Assembly (NCBI GenBank): GCA_021812735.1
Contig: JAKAMV010000108.1
Coordinates: 1 to 17,710, forward strand
Reading direction: 5' to 3'
Source of the DNA: Chloroflexota bacterium
Lineage (GTDB): Bacteria; Chloroflexota; Limnocylindria; Limnocylindrales; CSP1-4
DNA: 17,710 nt
Shown here: piece by piece, positions 14,319-17,710 of the stretch
Position numbering within the stretch: the stretch's first letter is position 1
Layout of the letters: each line of letters begins with the position of its first letter
Program-made: the position numbers and the translations under genes
The notes under the pieces: model-generated
Database searches by the model: none
Told to the model about the DNA's origin: nothing
What the model saw: only the letters and a program-made list of their open reading frames with translations

Positions 14319-14416
14319 AACTCGGTGGACTGCCTCGTCAATCGGCCTTCAATCGCTGGCCAAGCGCCGCTACAGCAGATAACTGCCAACCTGCCTCGCG
14401 TCACATGTCCCGGTCG

Positions 14417-15388
14417 TCAGAGCAGGGCGGCGCTCTCTTCGACCCGCGTGAGGATCCGCCCGAAGCTAGGCGGCCTGGTCGGGCCCGAGATCAGGACCCG
14501 CGAGTCGTTGTAGCCGCGCTCGAGCCAGGAGCGCAGCGGACTGCCCGGTTCAGGCCGGAAGGCCTTGCTCGCCGCGAAGCCCTCCCTGGGACGCGGCGTG
14601 ACGGCGCCGAAGTGGTTCGCGGAGATGCGCGCCACGTCCTCGACGATGGCCCTGAACTCCTCGCGATCGGCTAGGCCCGCGACGGTGCGCCGGTGCCCGA
14701 GGAGCTGGAAGATGTCGTAGTAGTGGCGTCCGAACCGGACGTCGGCCGGCGGGTTCTCCTCGGTCCAGACGGACGCGAGATGGTGCAAGGCAGCGCACTT
14801 CTCGATCAACGTTCGCCTAGGGTCGAGCATCCGGAGGTCGAAGGGCGCGAGGTCCTCGTAGTCCTCCTGCGGGATCTCGAGGGCAGTCCCGACGAGCGTC
14901 ATCACCCCGCACATCTCCGACGGCTCCGGTCCGCCCGCGAACCCGGTCTCGAGCAGGACCTCGCCCAGCCGGATGCCGGTGTTCAGGCCCGTCGCGTCTT
15001 CGGTTGTGCCATATCGGATGACGTCGCCTCGGCTGGCCAACACGCCTCGCCCTGGCGTCCGAGATTCCTCCCACGGGAGTTCGAGAGCGGCCGCGGTGCC
15101 CGTCACCATCGCCCGCAGGCGAGCCTCGGCAGTCGTGGCCGAGTGGTCATTGCGCGGGACGACCAGGACGTCGATGTCCTCGGAGAAGCGGTCGATGATC
15201 CGGTAGCCCTTGGAGAGCGACGTGCCGCCCTTGAGAAGGAACTGTCCCGGGAACACCAGGTGGAGGGTGCGCAGGACCTGTGTGACCCAGTAGTCCTTCT
15301 CGACGAAGGCGCGGCTCAGGCGGAGGCGCGAGGCCGCCTCGGTGACGCCCGCCGCGAACTCAATGTCGTCGCGGAAGAGCGCCATCAC
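14417..15388 (-). CDS. AbiEii-family nucleotidyltransferase toxin (type IV toxin-antitoxin)
   Basis: This 323-residue protein has the AbiEii/AbiGii nucleotidyltransferase signature: KDYWVTQVLRTL at 31-42, then FLLKGGTSLSKGYRIIDRFS at 50-69 with GGTS at 54-57 and the catalytic DID at 71-73. RHYYDIFQLLGH occurs in the last third, also typical. Family members transfer nucleotides to targets such as tRNA acceptor ends and stop growth, giving phage abortive infection. The start is GTG 15388 (GTGA overlap with the antitoxin stop) or ATG 15385. It lies directly after its cognate antitoxin in one operon. All visible catalytic residues are present, so it is probably active. Confidence 0.9.
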   Translation of the reverse strand: MMALFRDDIEFAAGVTEAASRLRLSRAFVEKDYWVTQVLRTLHLVFPGQFLLKGGTSLSKGYRIIDRFSEDIDVLVVPRNDHSATTAEARLRAMVTGTAAALELPWEESRTPGRGVLASRGDVIRYGTTEDATGLNTGIRLGEVLLETGFAGGPEPSEMCGVMTLVGTALEIPQEDYEDLAPFDLRMLDPRRTLIEKCAALHHLASVWTEENPPADVRFGRHYYDIFQLLGHRRTVAGLADREEFRAIVEDVARISANHFGAVTPRPREGFAASKAFRPEPGSPLRSWLERGYNDSRVLISGPTRPPSFGRILTRVEESAALL

Positions 15389-16098
15389 ACGGCCAAGGGT
15401 TGCCGGTGGAAAACCTCGAGCGCCTTGTCGCGGGCGGACTCACTCCGCGCCCCCTCGATCCTGGCGGCCTCGTCCTCCAGTCCGTCGCGGCTAAGCAGCG
15501 CCTTCAGTCGCTCCCGCACGGTCACCGGCTCGGTCGCCGATGCGCGCACCAGCCTCCGGGGGTCCGCTTGCGTGTCGTGCATGTAGGCGAGAAGTCGGTC
15601 GACTGCGACCTCGGGCGGCACCTCCGTGTAGCGGTGCCAGTCGCCCAGCGCCTCCAGCAGGGTCACCTCGGCTTCGGAGAGTCGTGCGTCGCGCCGGCCG
15701 GTCCGCTGGGCGCGGCTGACGAGACGGATGTTGTCGAAGCCCGTTGGCAACCGACGGGTGACCGAAACGATCGGAGTCGGGACGACCTGGGTGCTGAGGC
15801 CGACTGCATTGGCCGCCATCCAACCTGCGGCGCCGAGGGCCTCCTTATCGCCCACGACCTCTCGGACGGCGGCGATTGCCGGGGCGGGCGACCGCCCCCA
15901 GCGGGCCTTGCGGCCACGCCAATAGGTCCCCCGGCGAACGTGGGTTAGCTCGCCGTCGTCGGCAAGTCGGCCAAGGGCGTCCCATACGGCAGTCGGCGAC
16001 CAGTCGAAGTCGTCGACGTGCCAGAAGCGGCCCTCTGATCGGAGGACCTTCTGGCGAACCTTCCGCGCGACCGACTCGGACTTGCTGGCGTTAGTCAT
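15385..16098 (-). CDS. AbiEi-family antitoxin/repressor (type IV toxin-antitoxin)
   Basis: This 237-residue protein resembles AbiEi antitoxins: an N-terminal winged helix-turn-helix (about 22-62, HVDDFDWSPTAVWDALGRLA then GELTHVRRGTYWRG) and a C-terminal domain with VSVTRRLPTGFDNIRLVSR near 115-135. AbiEi neutralises the toxin without a stable complex and represses its own operon by binding inverted repeats. The start is ATG 16098. A perfect 6-1-6 palindrome sits 8 to 20 bases upstream, suited to autorepression. The gene precedes and overlaps the AbiEii gene by four bases. Confidence 0.87.
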   Translation of the reverse strand: MTNASKSESVARKVRQKVLRSEGRFWHVDDFDWSPTAVWDALGRLADDGELTHVRRGTYWRGRKARWGRSPAPAIAAVREVVGDKEALGAAGWMAANAVGLSTQVVPTPIVSVTRRLPTGFDNIRLVSRAQRTGRRDARLSEAEVTLLEALGDWHRYTEVPPEVAVDRLLAYMHDTQADPRRLVRASATEPVTVRERLKALLSRDGLEDEAARIEGARSESARDKALEVFHRQPLAV

Positions 16099-16105
16099 CC
16101 TCGTG

Positions 16106-16131
16106 TCTCGTTACGAGAAACCGGCATTACA
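16106..16131 (-). promoter_or_regulatory. Palindromic operator and -10 element of the abiE operon
   Basis: TCTCGT-T-ACGAGA (16106-16118) is a perfect palindrome just upstream of the antitoxin ATG. On the minus strand TGTAAT (16131-16126) could be a -10, placing the transcript start at or in the palindrome. Repressor binding here would block initiation. The -35 is not obvious. Confidence 0.5.
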
Positions 16132-16272
16132 AACAGGATTGTGACCGCAACTTGCGGCGACGTCAAGTCCGACACCAGACGCGACGGGCAGGGGCTGGCA
16201 CGCTGTGGAAGCATTCTCCTCAACGGCCACGGCTGCCTTGCGACATACAAGGTGTCACCTGGCTATCCCAAG

Positions 16273-17710
16273 ATGAGGCACATGGACAATCGACCGCTTC
16301 GCATGACCGCGACCGAGCAGGTCGTCCTCGAGCGTCTTGAGTACGAAGAGCGAGAGGCGCAACGACCGCGCTTGGCCCGCGCATACCGGCGGCTCGTCGA
16401 GCTGTCGCGGTCCGACGACGAGGTGGATGCGGTGCTCGCGGCGCACCTAGCGCGGGAACTGCTCTTCGCCCTGCCTTCGGTCGCCGCTGTCCCAGTCGAA
16501 CGCGGCCACACGGACTACGAGAGACAGGTGCAAGCGATCGCCGACGCTTGGCCGAGCGGCGCACGGGACGGGCCGATCCCGGCCGCGGCGGTCGACAATG
16601 TGCTCGCCTTGTTGGAGGAGCACGAGCACGCGTCCAGGCGCGCGGCGTCTGGGCCCGACGCGCTCATTCGCGGACGCGACCCGGGCCGCGCCTCGTATGT
16701 TCCCGACGAGTCAGTGGCGCGCTGGCGCCGACTCTCGCGTGATGGATCGGGCTATGCCCATCGCGTTCGGGAGATCGCGCACGACCTGCCCCGCCCTGAA
16801 AGCGTCCGACGACTCGTCGACGAACTGACGGCCGCGCTCCTGAGCGTGTTGGCGCCCTGGTTCGTGTTGATCGACGAGGTCGATCGGATGCTCATGTTGG
16901 CGGCACCGACCGAGTCCGACGCGCGCACCCTCGTCCAAATCCTGACGACCTACTCGCAGCTGCACTACTTCTACTCGCGGGCCGACGAGCGCTGGCTCGA
17001 TGTGATGGCCAAGGTCGATCGCGGAATGACACGTCCGCCCGGCCTCGTCGCGGTCGAGGGCGGGGTGCAGGCGCCAGGCTGGCCGCAAGGGCACTTCCTC
17101 AGCCGCGTGGCGGCCTCGGCCCCGGACGCCGTGGGCGCGATCGCATTGCGCGTCGGTCCGTCCGAGAACTACCGCGTGCTCGATGTCATCGTGGACATCG
17201 CCCGGGCACTTCCAATCGAGAACGTTGTCCGGATGCTGCCGTCCCTCAAACGGCGTATCCAACAGGCCGCGGTCCTTGACTTCGTTGCAGTCGATGTTGG
17301 CAGGCTCGTTCGTCGGCTGGGCGAGGAGGGCCGCCCGGCAGAGGGCGCCGAGCTGCTCGTGGCGATGGCTCGGTCTCTTGCGGTACGCGAAAGGCGTCGG
17401 TCATGGGACCTCGAGCAGCTCCTGGCGGCGGTCGAGTCAGTTGCCGATGCTGGCGAGCCCCTGGGGTCGGGTCTCTACAGTCTCGTCAAGCGGACTCTGC
17501 CACCACGCCCGTTACGCAATTACTCGACGACGTGGCTACGGAACATCGACCGCAAGCCGCGCTACGGCGCCGACGCCGAGTGGCTCCTGATATGGAAGGA
17601 CTTGTCAAGGGGGTGGGGCAGGGCGCGCTCGAGGTCAGGTCCGTGCGACGATGGTCACCCTGATATGCGCGGGTCGGCCGGGCCGTTGCCGCATGACAGT
17701 GAGTCGTCAC
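16273..17710 (+). CDS. Large helical protein of unknown function, partial (runs off the window)
   Basis: From ATG 16273 the frame stays open for 479 codons to the window edge with no stop. Other in-frame ATGs at 16282 and 16303 are possible starts; none has a strong ribosome site, and AGGTG-T-CACCT (16250-16260) lies just upstream. The protein is hydrophilic, rich in Arg, Ala, Leu and Glu, and mostly helical. About residues 255-370 (VEGGVQAPGWPQGHFLSRVA, then ALRVGPSENYRVLDVIVDIA) look like a helical-repeat region. No nucleotide-binding loop, nuclease motif or membrane helix is visible so far. It is divergent from the AbiE pair with 174 bp between, and the setting suggests an accessory or defence role. 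I do not recognise the family. Confidence 0.75.
   Translation, partial: MRHMDNRPLRMTATEQVVLERLEYEEREAQRPRLARAYRRLVELSRSDDEVDAVLAAHLARELLFALPSVAAVPVERGHTDYERQVQAIADAWPSGARDGPIPAAAVDNVLALLEEHEHASRRAASGPDALIRGRDPGRASYVPDESVARWRRLSRDGSGYAHRVREIAHDLPRPESVRRLVDELTAALLSVLAPWFVLIDEVDRMLMLAAPTESDARTLVQILTTYSQLHYFYSRADERWLDVMAKVDRGMTRPPGLVAVEGGVQAPGWPQGHFLSRVAASAPDAVGAIALRVGPSENYRVLDVIVDIARALPIENVVRMLPSLKRRIQQAAVLDFVAVDVGRLVRRLGEEGRPAEGAELLVAMARSLAVRERRRSWDLEQLLAAVESVADAGEPLGSGLYSLVKRTLPPRPLRNYSTTWLRNIDRKPRYGADAEWLLIWKDLSRGWGRARSRSGPCDDGHPDMRGSAGPLPHDSESS

Overview
The window is about 70% G+C or higher by eye, with strongly G/C-ending codons, frequent GTG starts and operons joined by ATGA/GTGA overlaps. 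This fits a high-GC bacterium, most likely Chloroflexota or Actinomycetota. The assignment rests on composition and gene style only.

Left part (1-1602): the start of an unrecognised minus-strand gene; an ArsR-type repressor (296-670) with a good sigma70-like promoter whose -10 lies inside a perfect 6-1-6 palindrome; a possible small ORF; and a small alpha-helical hypothetical protein.

Core (1603-9179): a tightly packed seven-gene operon, hyfB-hyfC-hyfE-hyfF-hyfG-hyfH-hyfI, for a membrane-bound group 4 [NiFe]-hydrogenase related to formate hydrogenlyase and complex I. HyfB and HyfF are antiporter-like proton channels, HyfC and HyfE are further membrane subunits, HyfG is the catalytic NiFe subunit fused to a NuoC-like domain, HyfH is a two-cluster ferredoxin subunit and HyfI carries the proximal cluster. 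The four nickel-ligating cysteines and the key membrane Lys/Glu residues are present, so the enzyme looks functional. hyfA, hyfD, a formate dehydrogenase and maturation genes are not in the window. HyfG ends exactly at the arginine after which relatives are proteolytically trimmed. HyfH has Ser in place of one cluster cysteine.

Right part (9561-14275): a small tRNA-anchored element. A 45-bp perfect direct repeat (9703-9747 and 14201-14245) is the 3' part of tRNA-Thr(CGT), from the first base of the anticodon loop to CCA. The complete tRNA stands at 14201-14275. The 4,498-bp unit has no recognisable integrase. It carries a PIN-domain protein overlapping an XRE/ImmA-type regulator-peptidase, a divergent pair made of a short ubiquitin-like (Multi_ubiq-like) protein and a ThiF/E1-like adenylyltransferase fragment, and a convergent PD-(D/E)XK nuclease-like gene. 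An iteron-like decamer array and a 12-bp tandem repeat lie near the tRNA end. Two of its genes lack a normal start codon (apparent ACG and CTG), so it may be partly decayed or unusually expressed.

Far right (14276-17710): an AbiEi/AbiEii type IV toxin-antitoxin pair with a palindromic operator, and a divergent gene open from 16273 past the window end, encoding a large, mostly helical protein of unknown function. The right half therefore reads as an accessory, probably defence-related region next to a conserved energy-metabolism operon.
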